NCBI GenBank assembly: GCA_018241685.1
Contig: JAFEDJ010000064.1
Location: 1-64,000, forward strand
DNA length: 64,000 nucleotides
Direction: 5' to 3'
Source of the DNA: Pseudomonadota bacterium
GTDB taxonomy: Bacteria; Pseudomonadota; Gammaproteobacteria; Burkholderiales; Rhodocyclaceae
Part shown: piece by piece, positions 7,597 to 16,306 of the stretch
Position numbering within the stretch: the first letter of the stretch is position 1
Layout of the letters: every line of letters starts with the position of its first letter
Position numbers and translations under genes: made by a program
Notes under the pieces: generated by a model
Told to the model about the DNA's origin: nothing
Seen by the model: only the letters and a program-made list of their open reading frames with translations
The model's database searches: none

Positions 7597-8522
7597 CACG
7601 CCACCTCCATGGCTTGCAGCTTGATCTTTCCGGCGAGGATCTCCTCGGCGAACATCTCGGCGGTGCGGGTCGCCGCCGCAGTCATGATGTCCAGGTTGCC
7701 GGCGTACTTGGGCAGGTAGTCGCCGAGGCCGGCCACTTCCATGAACACCGACACGCGGTGCCCCTTCGGCGTCTCGTCGAACACCGGGCCATTCACCAGC
7801 CGGTAGCCCGGCACGTACTTCTGCACTTCCTTGATCATCTCCAGCACCGAGGCGGTGATGCGCGCCTCGTCCGGCGCCTCGTCGGTGAGGCAGTAGATGG
7901 TGTTGCGCATGATCAGCGGCGGTTCGGCCGGGTTGATGATGGCCAGCGCCTTGCCCTTGCGGGCGCCGCCGACGACCTCGATGGCGTTGGAGGTGGTGTA
8001 GGTGAATTCGTCCAGGTTGGCGCGGGTACCCGGGCCGACCGACTTGGAGGCCAGGCTGGCGACAATCTCGGCGTAGCCGACGCTCTGGATGCGCGACACC
8101 GCATTGACGATGGGAATCGTCGCCTGGCCGGCGCAGGAGATCATGTTGACGTTCATCTCCAGCTTGTCGGCGTGCTCGCGCAGGTTCACCGGCGGCACGC
8201 ACAGGGGGCCGATGGCGGCCGGCGTCAGGTCGATCATCAGCACGCCCAGCTCGTTGAGCTTGCGGCTGTTCTCCGCATGCACATAGGCGCTGGTGGCGTC
8301 GAAGGCGATCTGGATGTTGTCTTCCATCACGTGGGGCAGGAGGCCGTCCACGCCTTCGGCTGTGGTCTTCAGGCCCATGCTGCGGGCGCGGGCGAGGCCT
8401 TCGGATTCGGGGTCGATGCCGACCATCCACACCGGCTCCAGCACCGGGCTGCGCTGGATCTTGTAGATCAGGTCGGTGCCGATGTTGCCGGAGCCGATCA
8501 AGGCACAGCGGATCTTCTTCAT
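7596..8522 (-). CDS. dmpF: Acetaldehyde dehydrogenase (acylating)
   Basis: Converts acetaldehyde, NAD+ and CoA to acetyl-CoA, the last step of the meta pathway, in complex with DmpG. It has 308 residues. The NAD-binding motif GSGNIGTDL is near residue 10, and the catalytic Cys lies in MISCAGQATIPIV. Overlaps with dmpI (ATGA) upstream and dmpG (TGATG) downstream show tight coupling. Confidence 0.97.
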   Translation of the reverse strand: MKKIRCALIGSGNIGTDLIYKIQRSPVLEPVWMVGIDPESEGLARARSMGLKTTAEGVDGLLPHVMEDNIQIAFDATSAYVHAENSRKLNELGVLMIDLTPAAIGPLCVPPVNLREHADKLEMNVNMISCAGQATIPIVNAVSRIQSVGYAEIVASLASKSVGPGTRANLDEFTYTTSNAIEVVGGARKGKALAIINPAEPPLIMRNTIYCLTDEAPDEARITASVLEMIKEVQKYVPGYRLVNGPVFDETPKGHRVSVFMEVAGLGDYLPKYAGNLDIMTAAATRTAEMFAEEILAGKIKLQAMEVA

Positions 8523-8737
8523 GCGTTCTGCTCCTGGGCGGCCCGCGCGGCGGCGCGCTGGGCCATGGTCTGTCCGGCGACGTAGAAGCCGTCGGTGGCG
8601 TGTTCGGTGATCAGGATGCGGACGGTGTCGGCGCTGCAGTCGAGGCTCTTCGCCACCGCCTCGGTCACCGCCGCGGCAACCTTGTGCTTCTGCTCGGTGG
8701 TGCGGCCCACCATCATGTGCATTTCGATAATTGGCAT
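8519..8737 (-). CDS. dmpI: 4-oxalocrotonate tautomerase
   Basis: A 72-residue tautomerase that interconverts 2-hydroxymuconate and 2-oxo-3-hexenedioate in the oxalocrotonate branch. The catalytic Pro follows Met (MPIIEMHMMVGRT), and the family segment TVRILITEHATDGFYVAG is present. The stop overlaps the dmpF start by 4 bases. It is somewhat longer than the 62-residue classical 4-OT because of an Ala/Gln-rich tail. Confidence 0.93.
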   Translation of the reverse strand: MPIIEMHMMVGRTTEQKHKVAAAVTEAVAKSLDCSADTVRILITEHATDGFYVAGQTMAQRAAARAAQEQNA

Positions 8738-8753
8738 GGGGTTCTCCTCGGGC

Positions 8754-9557
8754 TTATTCGACGAAGCGCATCGACACGCTGCCCAGTTCCTGGAAACGGG
8801 CGATCACGCTGTCGCCCGGCTTGACCGCGATGGCCTCGGTGATGCCGCCGCTCATCACGAAACTGCCGGCGGGCAGGCTCTCGCCGAGCTCGGCGAGGAT
8901 GTTCACCAGCATCGCGATGGCCTCGGCCGGATGGCCGAGCACCGCGGCAGAGGCGCCCATGGCGACGATCTCGCCGTTCTTCTCGAGCACCACACCGAGG
9001 GTCCGCAGATCCAGGTCCTTTGCGTAGCGGGCACGGCCGCCGCCGACGAAGCGGGCCGACGAGCCGTTGTCCGCCACCACGCTGGGCAGGTCGAACTTGA
9101 AGCCGGAGAAGCGTGAATCGATGATTTCCACCGCCGGCAACACATAGTCCGTCGCCGCCAGCACGGCGGCCGCGGTGCAGCCCGGCCCCGTCAGCTCGTC
9201 CTTCATAACGAAGGCGACCTCGCACTCGACGCGCGGATGGACCAGGTCGGAGGTGGAGATGGCAGCGTTCTCCGGCCGCGCCATCCGGTCGGTGAGGAAA
9301 CCGATGGACGGCACATCGACGCCCATCTGCTTCATCTTGGCCTTGGAGGTGAGGCCGGCCTTCCAGCCAACCTGCTTGTGGCCGCGGGCCAGGAAACGCC
9401 GGCGCAGCTCCAGCTGCACGGCGTAACCGTCACCGATGGTCATACCGGGATATTCGTCGGTCAGCTTGGGGATGGCGTAGGCGCGGGTCTGCGCACCTTC
9501 GACGCGCTCGCACAGGCGGACGATGTCCTCGCGGGACAGGGTGATTTCCATGCTCAT
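8754..9557 (-). CDS. dmpH: 4-oxalocrotonate decarboxylase
   Basis: Mg-dependent decarboxylase that converts 2-oxo-3-hexenedioate to 2-hydroxypentadienoate and CO2. It has 267 residues in the fumarylacetoacetate-hydrolase-like hydratase/decarboxylase family (GWKAGLTSKAKMKQMGVDVP, EVAFVMKDELTGPGC, ADNGSSARFVGG). It is homologous to the next gene, dmpE; the two proteins normally form a complex. The start is at 9557, where ATG overlaps the dmpE stop as ATGA; a second Met two codons later is also possible. Confidence 0.95.
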   Translation of the reverse strand: MSMEITLSREDIVRLCERVEGAQTRAYAIPKLTDEYPGMTIGDGYAVQLELRRRFLARGHKQVGWKAGLTSKAKMKQMGVDVPSIGFLTDRMARPENAAISTSDLVHPRVECEVAFVMKDELTGPGCTAAAVLAATDYVLPAVEIIDSRFSGFKFDLPSVVADNGSSARFVGGGRARYAKDLDLRTLGVVLEKNGEIVAMGASAAVLGHPAEAIAMLVNILAELGESLPAGSFVMSGGITEAIAVKPGDSVIARFQELGSVSMRFVE

Positions 9558-10351
9558 ACGGCGCTCCTGCCGGAAAATTTGACGCGGCAGCTGCCAAGGC
9601 CGCCGACCGTGCACACCAGCTCGTCGCCATCGGCGACCGGCACCAAGGCCGACTGGGAACCGGACAGGATCACCTCGCCAGCCTTGAAGGGAATGCCCAG
9701 CTCGCCGAGGGTGTTGGCCAGCCAGGCCACCGCGTTGGCCGGCGAGCCTTGCACCGCCGCGCCGACGCCGGTGGAGTGCAGCTCGCCGTTCTTCTCCAGC
9801 ACCATGCCGGCCAGCGTGATGTCGAGCTTGCGCGGATCGCCCTTGGTCTTGCCGAGCACATACACGCCGCAGGAGGCGTTGTCGGCGACGGTGTCCTGGA
9901 TGCGGATCTTCCAGTCGGTGATGCGCGAGTCGACGATCTCGAAACACGGCACCACGTAGTCGGTAGCGCGGATCACGTCCATCGCGGTGACGCCCGGCCC
10001 CTGCAGGTCTTCCTTCAGTACGAAGGCCAGCTCCGCCTCGGCCTTGGGCTGGATCAGCGTGCCCAGGTCGATCACGTCGCCTTCCTGATAGACCATGCCC
10101 GACGTCAGCTGGCCGAAATCCGGCTGGAACACGCCGAGGAAGTCCTGCACCGGCTTGCTGGTCACGCCGATCTTCTTGCCGACGATGGTCTCGCCGGCCG
10201 CCACGCGGCGCTCGATGTAGCGCAGCTGAATGCGGTAGGCGTCGGCGAGGGTGATGTCTGGCTCTTGTTCGAGCAGCGGCGCAATCGTGCGGCGCTCGCG
10301 CCACGCGTCGTAAAGCGCGTCGCCGTAGTGTTGGATCTGTTCTTCGTTCAT
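9554..10351 (-). CDS. dmpE: 2-oxopent-4-enoate hydratase
   Basis: Adds water to 2-hydroxypenta-2,4-dienoate to give 4-hydroxy-2-oxovalerate. It has 265 residues with the hydratase motifs GKKIGVTSKPVQDFLGV, EAELAFVLKEDLQGPG, PCFEIVDSRITDWKI and DNASCGVYVLG. The start at MNEEQIQHYG has a purine-rich AGGACAGAGAG upstream. It sits between dmpC (23 bases) and dmpH (4-base overlap). Confidence 0.96.
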   Translation of the reverse strand: MNEEQIQHYGDALYDAWRERRTIAPLLEQEPDITLADAYRIQLRYIERRVAAGETIVGKKIGVTSKPVQDFLGVFQPDFGQLTSGMVYQEGDVIDLGTLIQPKAEAELAFVLKEDLQGPGVTAMDVIRATDYVVPCFEIVDSRITDWKIRIQDTVADNASCGVYVLGKTKGDPRKLDITLAGMVLEKNGELHSTGVGAAVQGSPANAVAWLANTLGELGIPFKAGEVILSGSQSALVPVADGDELVCTVGGLGSCRVKFSGRSAV

Positions 10352-10374
10352 CTCTCTGTCCTGTGGGGAGTGCG

Positions 10375-11835
10375 TCAGAGCTTCACGCAGATGTTTCTGG
10401 TCTCGGAGTAGAACTCCAGCGAATGCACGCCGCCCTCGCGGCCGATGCCGGACTGCTTGGAGCCGCCGAAAGGCGTGCGCAGGTCGCGCAGGAACCAGCT
10501 GTTGATCCACGTGATGCCCACCTCGACGCGCGCTGCCACACGGTGGGCACGGGCCAGGTTGGTGGTCCAGATCGTCGTGGACAGGCCGTAGTCAGTGGCA
10601 TTGGCGAGCTGCACGACCTCGTTCTCGCTGTCGAACGGGCGGATATGGCAGCACGGGCCGAAGATCTCCTCCTGCACGACCGCTGCGCTTTCCGGCAGGC
10701 CGGTCCAGATCGTCGGCTGCACCCAGGCACCTTCGGCCAGTTCGGCGGGCATGTCGGGCACGCCGCCGCCGGTCACCACGGTGGCCCCCTCCTCCACCGC
10801 CTTGCGGTAGTAGGACAGGACCTTCTGGCGGTGCTCCTGGCTGATCAGCGGGCCGTAGTTGGCGTCGTGGTTCTCCGGGCGGCCGAACTTGACCGCCTCG
10901 ACCTTGGTCTTCAGCGCCGCGACGAACTTGTCGAAGATCGGCCGTTCCACATAAACCCGTTCGGTGCCCAGGCAGACCTGCCCGGTGTTGAGGAAGGCCG
11001 AACGGAAGATGCCATCCACCGCCGCGTCGAAATCCGCGTCGGCGAAGACGATCCCGGCGTTCTTGCCGCCGAGCTCGAAGGACACGTCGCGCATGCCGTT
11101 CGAGGCGGCCTTCATGATCGCCGAGCCAGTGCGCGTCTCGCCGGTGAAGGTGATCGCGTCGACGCCCGGATGCTGGGTCAGGAATTCACCAGCGGAATCC
11201 GGCCCGAAACCGTGGATCACGTTGTAGACGCCCTTCGGAATGCCCACCGCGTTCATCACCTCGCCGAGCAGCGCCGCCGTGTGCGGCGACTCTTCGGACG
11301 GCTTGACGATCACCGTGTTGCCACAAGCCAGCGCCGGACCGACCTTCCAGGTCATCAGCAGGAAAGGCGCATTCCACGGGCTGATCACGCCGATCACGCC
11401 CTTCGGCACGCGGATCGCGTAGTTCAGCGCACCGCGACCGTCCGGCGTGGACATCTGGAAGGACTCCGCCGGCACGTTCTTGACCATGTCGGCGAAGACC
11501 TTGAAGTTGGCCGCGCCGCGCGGAATGAACACCTGCCGCATGACGTGGGACGGCTGGCCGGTGTCGGCCATCTCGGCAGCGACGAAGTCCTCGAAGCGGC
11601 GGGTGATCTCGTCGGCCACGCCGTACAGCAGGTCGACGCGCTGCTCCAGCGTGAGCCCGCCCCATTCCCCGTGGAGGGCCGCCCGCGCGGCCTGCACGGC
11701 CGCATCCACCTCGCCGCGGCCAGCCTCGCTGATCCGCGCGATGACCCGGTTGTCCACCGGCGAGCGCTTCTCGAAGGTCTTGCCGCTGAGGCCGGCGGTG
11801 TATTCGCCGCCGATGAAATTCTCGATGAGACGCAT
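10375..11835 (-). CDS. dmpC: 2-hydroxymuconic semialdehyde dehydrogenase
   Basis: NAD-dependent aldehyde dehydrogenase that oxidises the ring-cleavage product to 2-hydroxymuconate, opening the oxalocrotonate branch. It has 486 residues. ALDH features include the proton-relay Asn in SPWNAPFLL, the GETRTGS region, catalytic Glu in FELGGKNAGIV and catalytic Cys in NTGQVCLGTERV. The start at MRLIENFIGGEY is preceded by GAGGTAA. It is the first gene of the lower unit, with its own promoter and LysR-type element in the 162-base gap before it. Confidence 0.96.
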   Translation of the reverse strand: MRLIENFIGGEYTAGLSGKTFEKRSPVDNRVIARISEAGRGEVDAAVQAARAALHGEWGGLTLEQRVDLLYGVADEITRRFEDFVAAEMADTGQPSHVMRQVFIPRGAANFKVFADMVKNVPAESFQMSTPDGRGALNYAIRVPKGVIGVISPWNAPFLLMTWKVGPALACGNTVIVKPSEESPHTAALLGEVMNAVGIPKGVYNVIHGFGPDSAGEFLTQHPGVDAITFTGETRTGSAIMKAASNGMRDVSFELGGKNAGIVFADADFDAAVDGIFRSAFLNTGQVCLGTERVYVERPIFDKFVAALKTKVEAVKFGRPENHDANYGPLISQEHRQKVLSYYRKAVEEGATVVTGGGVPDMPAELAEGAWVQPTIWTGLPESAAVVQEEIFGPCCHIRPFDSENEVVQLANATDYGLSTTIWTTNLARAHRVAARVEVGITWINSWFLRDLRTPFGGSKQSGIGREGGVHSLEFYSETRNICVKL

Positions 11836-11889
11836 GCTTACCTCGGTATGTTGTCTGGATGCCATCCGGGCTGAGCCGGTATGGAAGCC

Positions 11890-11955
11890 AGTCTAAGAAT
11901 GGGTCCCTATACCGTCCAATACTTTAGTTCTGAGTATCGAATACCTTTTAGGTAT
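11890..11955 (-). promoter_or_regulatory. LysR-type promoter/operator of the lower meta-pathway operon
   Basis: On the minus strand: a palindrome ATACC-N5-GGTAT (11941-11955, a T-N11-A box), 18 bases, GTATTGGACGGTA (11910-11922), then -35 TTGGAC (11914-11919), an 18-base spacer and -10 TAGACT (11890-11895). The palindrome centre falls at about -65 from the inferred start near 11883, the classical recognition position of LysR regulators. The same arrangement with the same 18-base separation occurs at 30608-30653 beside the lysR gene. The sequence match is directly visible; binding by that LysR is inference. Confidence 0.7.
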
Positions 11956-11959
11956 CAAA

Positions 11960-11993
11960 ATCGGCGCGCGAAATCGGCACCTCGCGCGCCGAT
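11960..11993 (-). terminator. Probable terminator between dmpP and dmpC
   Basis: A perfect 11-bp stem ATCGGCGCGCG/CGCGCGCCGAT (11960-11970 and 11983-11993) with a 12-base loop starts 4 bases after the dmpP stop. On the minus strand it is followed by only four U residues. It probably ends or attenuates the sigma54-driven upper transcript before the independent dmpC promoter. Confidence 0.6.
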
Positions 11994-11997
11994 CCGC

Positions 11998-13053
11998 TCA
12001 GATCGCCTTGAACAGCGGGCTGCGCACCTGCTGGGCGTCGGCCGCGGAGATGAACTTCTCGGTGTAGATATCCCGCTCGAACAAACGCCCCTGCATCAGC
12101 GTGGTGATGCAGGCCTCGATCATCAGCGGCGGGCCGCATAGATAGGCCTTGTTGCCGCGGAAGTCGTTGTCGAAGGCGGCCTTGGCGGCCTCATGCACGA
12201 AGCCGCGGAAACCACTCCAGCCGGAGCCTTCCGGTTCGTTCGACAGGGCCGGCACGTAGCGGAAGTTGGAATGCTTCTCGGCCAGCGCCAGGAAGTCGTC
12301 GTGGTAGTACAGCTCGTCCCGCGTGCGCTGGCCGTACACCAGCGTGATCGGCAGCTCGAAGCCCTCTTCCAGCAGATCGAGGATCATCGAGCGCGGGCTC
12401 GACAGGCCAGAACCGCCGGCCATGAAGAGCACCGGCACCCGGGCCGACTTCTTCACGAAGAAGCGCCCGTAGGGCCCGCTGATGCGGACCTTCTCGCCGG
12501 CCTGCATCCTCTCGTGAACATAGGTGGTGCCCTGCCCGCCCGGCACGATGCGGATATTGAGCTCCACCTCGCCGTCCGACGACGGCGCACTGGCGATGGA
12601 GAAGGCCCGGCTGCCGAGACCGCCGGGCAGCTCGAGGTTCACATATTGGCCAGCCTGGAAGCGCATCGGCTCGTCGAGCTTGATCCACACGCCCTTGATG
12701 GTCGGCGTGAGGGACTCGATGCGCGTCACGGTGCCGTCGAAATCCCGCACCGGCAGGTTCTCGGCGTCCGGGTCCTCCTCGATCTCGGCTTCGATCACCA
12801 GATCGCTCTGGGCCGTGGCACAGCAGGCCAGGCACTTGCCCTCGTCCCGCTCGAAGTCCATCAGCGCAAAACTGGACGCCTCGCCGTGCTCCACCTCCCC
12901 GTCGCTCACCTGCACCTTGCAGGTGGCGCACAGGCCGTGGCAGCAGGCGTGGGGCAGATAGATGCCGGCACGCAGCGCGGCATCGAGGATGGTCTGCCCC
13001 TCCTCGATCTCGATGGTCTGACCGAGGGGTTCGATGGTCAGCTCATAGCTCAT
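11998..13053 (-). CDS. dmpP: Phenol hydroxylase reductase component P5
   Basis: Passes electrons from NADH through FAD and a [2Fe-2S] cluster to the DmpLNO oxygenase. It has 351 residues. The N-terminal plant-type ferredoxin domain has the cysteines in CCHGLCATCKV and CLACC. The FAD domain has the RAFSIAS-type motif (SRAFSIASAPSSD), and the NAD domain has PVLFMAGGSGLSSPRSM and YLCGPPLMIEA. It is the last gene of the upper unit, 10 bases after dmpO. Confidence 0.97.
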   Translation of the reverse strand: MSYELTIEPLGQTIEIEEGQTILDAALRAGIYLPHACCHGLCATCKVQVSDGEVEHGEASSFALMDFERDEGKCLACCATAQSDLVIEAEIEEDPDAENLPVRDFDGTVTRIESLTPTIKGVWIKLDEPMRFQAGQYVNLELPGGLGSRAFSIASAPSSDGEVELNIRIVPGGQGTTYVHERMQAGEKVRISGPYGRFFVKKSARVPVLFMAGGSGLSSPRSMILDLLEEGFELPITLVYGQRTRDELYYHDDFLALAEKHSNFRYVPALSNEPEGSGWSGFRGFVHEAAKAAFDNDFRGNKAYLCGPPLMIEACITTLMQGRLFERDIYTEKFISAADAQQVRSPLFKAI

Positions 13054-13063
13054 CGCACCCTCC

Positions 13064-13420
13064 TCAGGCCGCCGCCGACAGGCTGTTGAGGCCGGCCGTG
13101 CGGAAGCGCAGCTGGTCCTTGTGGCCGATGCCGTTGTCCGCCAGGCTGGCGTCGAAATCCGGCGTCCACGGCTGGTTGTCCTTCAGCCATTCGACCTTCG
13201 TCCAGTCGAGAGCCGCGGCGTCCGGGTCAGCCTGCACCAAGGCCGTCAGCGGGCCTTCGACGAGGTCGCGGAAGCGCGTCTCGGGCGGCAGGCACAGCAG
13301 GAAGGGCGCGGCGAACAGCAGGTGGCGGTCCCAGCTGGCGTATACGATCTGCTTGCCGCCGAAATTTTCCACGCTGTCGCGCGGCACGCCGATGTATTCA
13401 CGGATTGCAGCTACGGTCAT
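13064..13420 (-). CDS. dmpO: Phenol hydroxylase oxygenase gamma subunit P4
   Basis: Small structural subunit of the (alpha-beta-gamma)2 phenol hydroxylase. It has 118 residues, close to the 119 of DmpO. The start at MTVAAIREYIGVPRDSVENF is chosen by family length; the open frame continues upstream inside dmpN. It lies between dmpN and dmpP as in other dmp operons. No catalytic motif is expected. Confidence 0.93.
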   Translation of the reverse strand: MTVAAIREYIGVPRDSVENFGGKQIVYASWDRHLLFAAPFLLCLPPETRFRDLVEGPLTALVQADPDAAALDWTKVEWLKDNQPWTPDFDASLADNGIGHKDQLRFRTAGLNSLSAAA

Positions 13421-13475
13421 TTGAGTCTCCTCGTCGCGTCGGGGGGCCGGGGCCGGCCGCCCCGACCGGTCTGTC

Positions 13476-14996
13476 TTATTGGTTGGTGGTGGCCAGGCCG
13501 CGCCAGGCTTCGAAGTTCTGCTGGTCTTCGGAGCCGGCGTAGTCGCCGTTGTCCTTGCCGTCGCGCAGACTGACCCACTCCATCCAGGCGCCCAGGTCGC
13601 CATTGATCGGCTCCTGGAACAGCTGCGGCATCGGCAACCAGGCCTGCACGTATTTCTCCGGCTCATTGTCGAAGACGTTCTTGCAGCCGTCGGAGCAGAA
13701 GTGGTACTTCTGGCCGTTGTAGACGCTCTCCCGGTGGCAGGTCAGCGTCGGGTCGTCCGGCTCGGTGAACACGGTCGGCAGCTGGCAGCACTGGCACAGC
13801 TTGGCGAGGCCGTAGTTCTTGAACGGCGTACCGGCGTCGGCCAGCTTCTTGATGTGCTTCCAGCGCGGGCGGTAGTACTTGTCGAAGGTGTCCGGATACT
13901 TGGCGGACAGCCAGTTCATGTCGTCCTCGGACGGAATCCAGCTGTGGAAGGCGGTGCCGAAGCTCCACTGGTAGAGGCCCAGCATGAACTGGTGGGACAT
14001 GTGGTCGATGGCCTTCTCGGCGTCGTCCCAGCCCTTCGGCGGCTTGATGCCGTAGCGGGCCAGGTCCTTGAACAGCGCGCCACCGTTCTCCACGCCGTAG
14101 ATGTCCCAGGCTTCGCGCCAGGACATCACGCGCTTGGGCAGCATGTAGTCCATCATCGTACTGACCAGGCCGAGCACGCGGAAGCCGCGCCAGAACCATT
14201 TGTCGATCCAGTTCTGGACGATGGGCAGGTTGTCCGGGTCCTGTTCGAGCATGAACTTGATGCACTCCAGGCCCAGCGTCATGTGGCGGGCTTCGTCGGA
14301 CTGGGCCGAGAAGCCGAAGGTCACCGTCGCCATGTCGCCGTTGTAGGCCGCGCCCGACATGAAGGGCACGAACAACAGGTTGGTCAGCACGTACTCGAAG
14401 CTGAAGCCGATGGCGATCATGAACTCGAAGGGCCCGGCCGACATCGCGTCGTCGAAGAAGGAGCGCGCCACCGAGGTGTACCAGATGCGGTCGCGGGTGT
14501 CCGCGAAGGCATGGAAACCGTTGTAGTACCGGTTGTAGTTGGACATCGCGTGGATCTGCGTCTGGGCGTGGCGGATCTCGTCGATAGCCTGCATCTGGCA
14601 CGCGACCTGGGTGCCGACGCCGGGAAACTCTCGGCCGACACGGGCGAAACCCTTGTGGGCGGCGTATTCGCCGGGGCTGATGGCCTGCAGGAAGATCTTC
14701 AGTGCCGACAGGTAGCGCGCGTCGGTGAGGTTCAGGTGGCCGTTGTTCTGGGCGTGGGCGTCGATGATCGCGTAGAACTTGCGCTCCTTCTCGGCCTGAT
14801 ATTTCCAGTAGGCATCCATGGTCAGGCGGAAGGGGTCTTCCCACTTTTCCCAGTCATGGATCTTGATACCCTCGTAGCCGACGTAGGGGAACACGTCCTC
14901 CTTAGTCTGGTAGGTGGTATCCCAACCCAGGTCGCGGGTCATCAACTTGTACTTCTCTTTCAGACCAAGCTTCTTCTTGGCGACTTTCATATCCAT
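13476..14996 (-). CDS. dmpN: Phenol hydroxylase oxygenase alpha subunit P3 (di-iron)
   Basis: Catalytic subunit that inserts oxygen into phenol to form catechol. It has 506 residues. The di-iron ligands lie in two ExxH-type motifs, DEIRHAQTQ and SDEARHMTLG. The C-terminal Cys-rich YHS-like zinc segment (LCQCCQLP, then YHFCSDGCKNVF) is typical of DmpN. GAGGA lies before the ATG. Confidence 0.97.
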   Translation of the reverse strand: MDMKVAKKKLGLKEKYKLMTRDLGWDTTYQTKEDVFPYVGYEGIKIHDWEKWEDPFRLTMDAYWKYQAEKERKFYAIIDAHAQNNGHLNLTDARYLSALKIFLQAISPGEYAAHKGFARVGREFPGVGTQVACQMQAIDEIRHAQTQIHAMSNYNRYYNGFHAFADTRDRIWYTSVARSFFDDAMSAGPFEFMIAIGFSFEYVLTNLLFVPFMSGAAYNGDMATVTFGFSAQSDEARHMTLGLECIKFMLEQDPDNLPIVQNWIDKWFWRGFRVLGLVSTMMDYMLPKRVMSWREAWDIYGVENGGALFKDLARYGIKPPKGWDDAEKAIDHMSHQFMLGLYQWSFGTAFHSWIPSEDDMNWLSAKYPDTFDKYYRPRWKHIKKLADAGTPFKNYGLAKLCQCCQLPTVFTEPDDPTLTCHRESVYNGQKYHFCSDGCKNVFDNEPEKYVQAWLPMPQLFQEPINGDLGAWMEWVSLRDGKDNGDYAGSEDQQNFEAWRGLATTNQ

Positions 14997-15010
14997 GGCG
15001 GTCTCCTCTT

Positions 15011-15280
15011 TCAGCTGTTCCAGCTCAGGGTCAGGGTTTCGTCGTCTTCAACCACGTTGCCGGTGAGCGAGATCAGGTTGATGTGCAGTTCCTGCAGATC
15101 GAACTCGCGGCCGAGCTGCTCTTCGATCGTCGATTTGCGGATCACCAGGCGTCCCGGGGCGTCGATCTTGACCATCGCCGGCTGGCGATTGACGACTGCC
15201 TGGGGGTTGTCGATCTCGATGGCCTCGATGATCGGGCGGGTTTCCTCGTTGGCCTGGAGGGCAATGAATACGGTAGACAT
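15011..15280 (-). CDS. dmpM: Phenol hydroxylase activator protein P2
   Basis: Cofactor-free regulatory protein that binds the oxygenase and speeds turnover. The 89-residue length matches the family (about 90), with the typical ALQANEETRPIIEAIE and MVKIDAPGRLVI segments. It sits 9 bases after dmpL and 14 before dmpN, in the canonical order. Confidence 0.95.
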   Translation of the reverse strand: MSTVFIALQANEETRPIIEAIEIDNPQAVVNRQPAMVKIDAPGRLVIRKSTIEEQLGREFDLQELHINLISLTGNVVEDDETLTLSWNS

Positions 15281-15289
15281 GTGAACCTC

Positions 15290-16282
15290 TCAGAGCGGAA
15301 TACCGGTTTTCTGGATGCGCGCGGTCAGCGCGGCGAGCTGTTGGCCGACCGCCTCGTCGGCTTCGGCGCCGAGGGCCAGCTCGACGATGGGCACCATCGC
15401 CGACGCGGCGCGGGCGCTCCAGCTGCGGGTCCAGTCCTGCAGCACGTCGCGGTTGTGCTCCGATTCGGCGGCGGCCACCTTGAGCACCGCATCGACCCAC
15501 TTGCGGGTCTCGTCGAACCAGTCGCTCATGAACTGGGTCAGCATCGCCACCGCGGAGGCGCCGCGCACCGACAGGTGCTCATCGACGATGCGCTCGTACA
15601 CCAGCGGATACAGCAGACCGTCGAGGGCCACGTTCTGGGCGACGAACAGCTCGAACGGATCGCGCAGCACGAGGCAGTCTTCGACGTAGCGACGCAGCGG
15701 CTGCCACGCGGCATCGTCCAGCCAGGCCTGCTTGCCGGCCTCCAGCGCGTCGGTGTCGCCGAGCAGCAGCCCGAGGCGCGACAGGTACTGGGCGATGCCC
15801 AGGTTGTCCATCGCGTGGTACATGCACGGCTGGGTAAAGGTGGTGCCGTAGCCGTAGCCGCAGATGAAGGTGTTGTGCTGGTTGGCTCCCCAGGCGGCGT
15901 GGCGCAGCGGCACCAGCACCTTGAGGGCGACGTCGCGCAGCTCGTCAGGCAGCATGTCGGCCAGGCCGCGGGATTCGACGAAGGCGAAGTTGGCCTCGGC
16001 GGTCTCCTGCTGGCGCGCGCGGGTCAGCGTGTAGGTGCTGTAGTAGAACTGGCGCGGGTCCTTCAGCGCATACCAGTCCTGCATCACGATGCGGGTCAGG
16101 CTGGCATCGTAGAGTTCCTTTTCCGGTGCCCAGGTGGGCTTGTAGTGCAGGTTTTCGGCAGCCTGGATGTCGTAGCTGCCTTCCTGGTAGCGGGAAGCCG
16201 GCTTGTCGCCGAAGCGGCGCACCAAGTGGTCGAAGGCCTGGCGCTGGGGCTGGATGGCGACCGTGCGGAGGTCGATCTGCAT
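15290..16282 (-). CDS. dmpL: Phenol hydroxylase oxygenase beta subunit P1
   Basis: Structural beta subunit of the di-iron phenol hydroxylase, 330 residues (DmpL is about 331). It has the ferritin-like fold of the alpha subunit without the di-iron ligands. Landmarks are LRTVAIQPQRQAFDHLVRRFG at the N-terminus, QDWYALKDPRQFYYSTYT, and the AAESEHNRDVLQDW segment. It starts 24 bases after dmpK. Confidence 0.96.
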   Translation of the reverse strand: MQIDLRTVAIQPQRQAFDHLVRRFGDKPASRYQEGSYDIQAAENLHYKPTWAPEKELYDASLTRIVMQDWYALKDPRQFYYSTYTLTRARQQETAEANFAFVESRGLADMLPDELRDVALKVLVPLRHAAWGANQHNTFICGYGYGTTFTQPCMYHAMDNLGIAQYLSRLGLLLGDTDALEAGKQAWLDDAAWQPLRRYVEDCLVLRDPFELFVAQNVALDGLLYPLVYERIVDEHLSVRGASAVAMLTQFMSDWFDETRKWVDAVLKVAAAESEHNRDVLQDWTRSWSARAASAMVPIVELALGAEADEAVGQQLAALTARIQKTGIPL

Positions 16283-16306
16283 GTTGTGTGTCTCCGGGTA
16301 TTCGGA

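Noticed and set aside
6544..8430. A 628-codon frame that looks like a DmpG fusion protein
   Set aside because: Only the last 350 residues are DmpG. The upstream part lies out of frame over dmpF and is Arg/Gly-rich noise, and a TGATG coupling marks the real start.
13479..15284. A 601-codon open frame on the plus strand opposite dmpN and dmpM
   Set aside because: It is the antisense of well-defined phenol hydroxylase genes, its His/Gly/Val-rich composition is typical of GC-rich shadows, and it has no recognisable domain.
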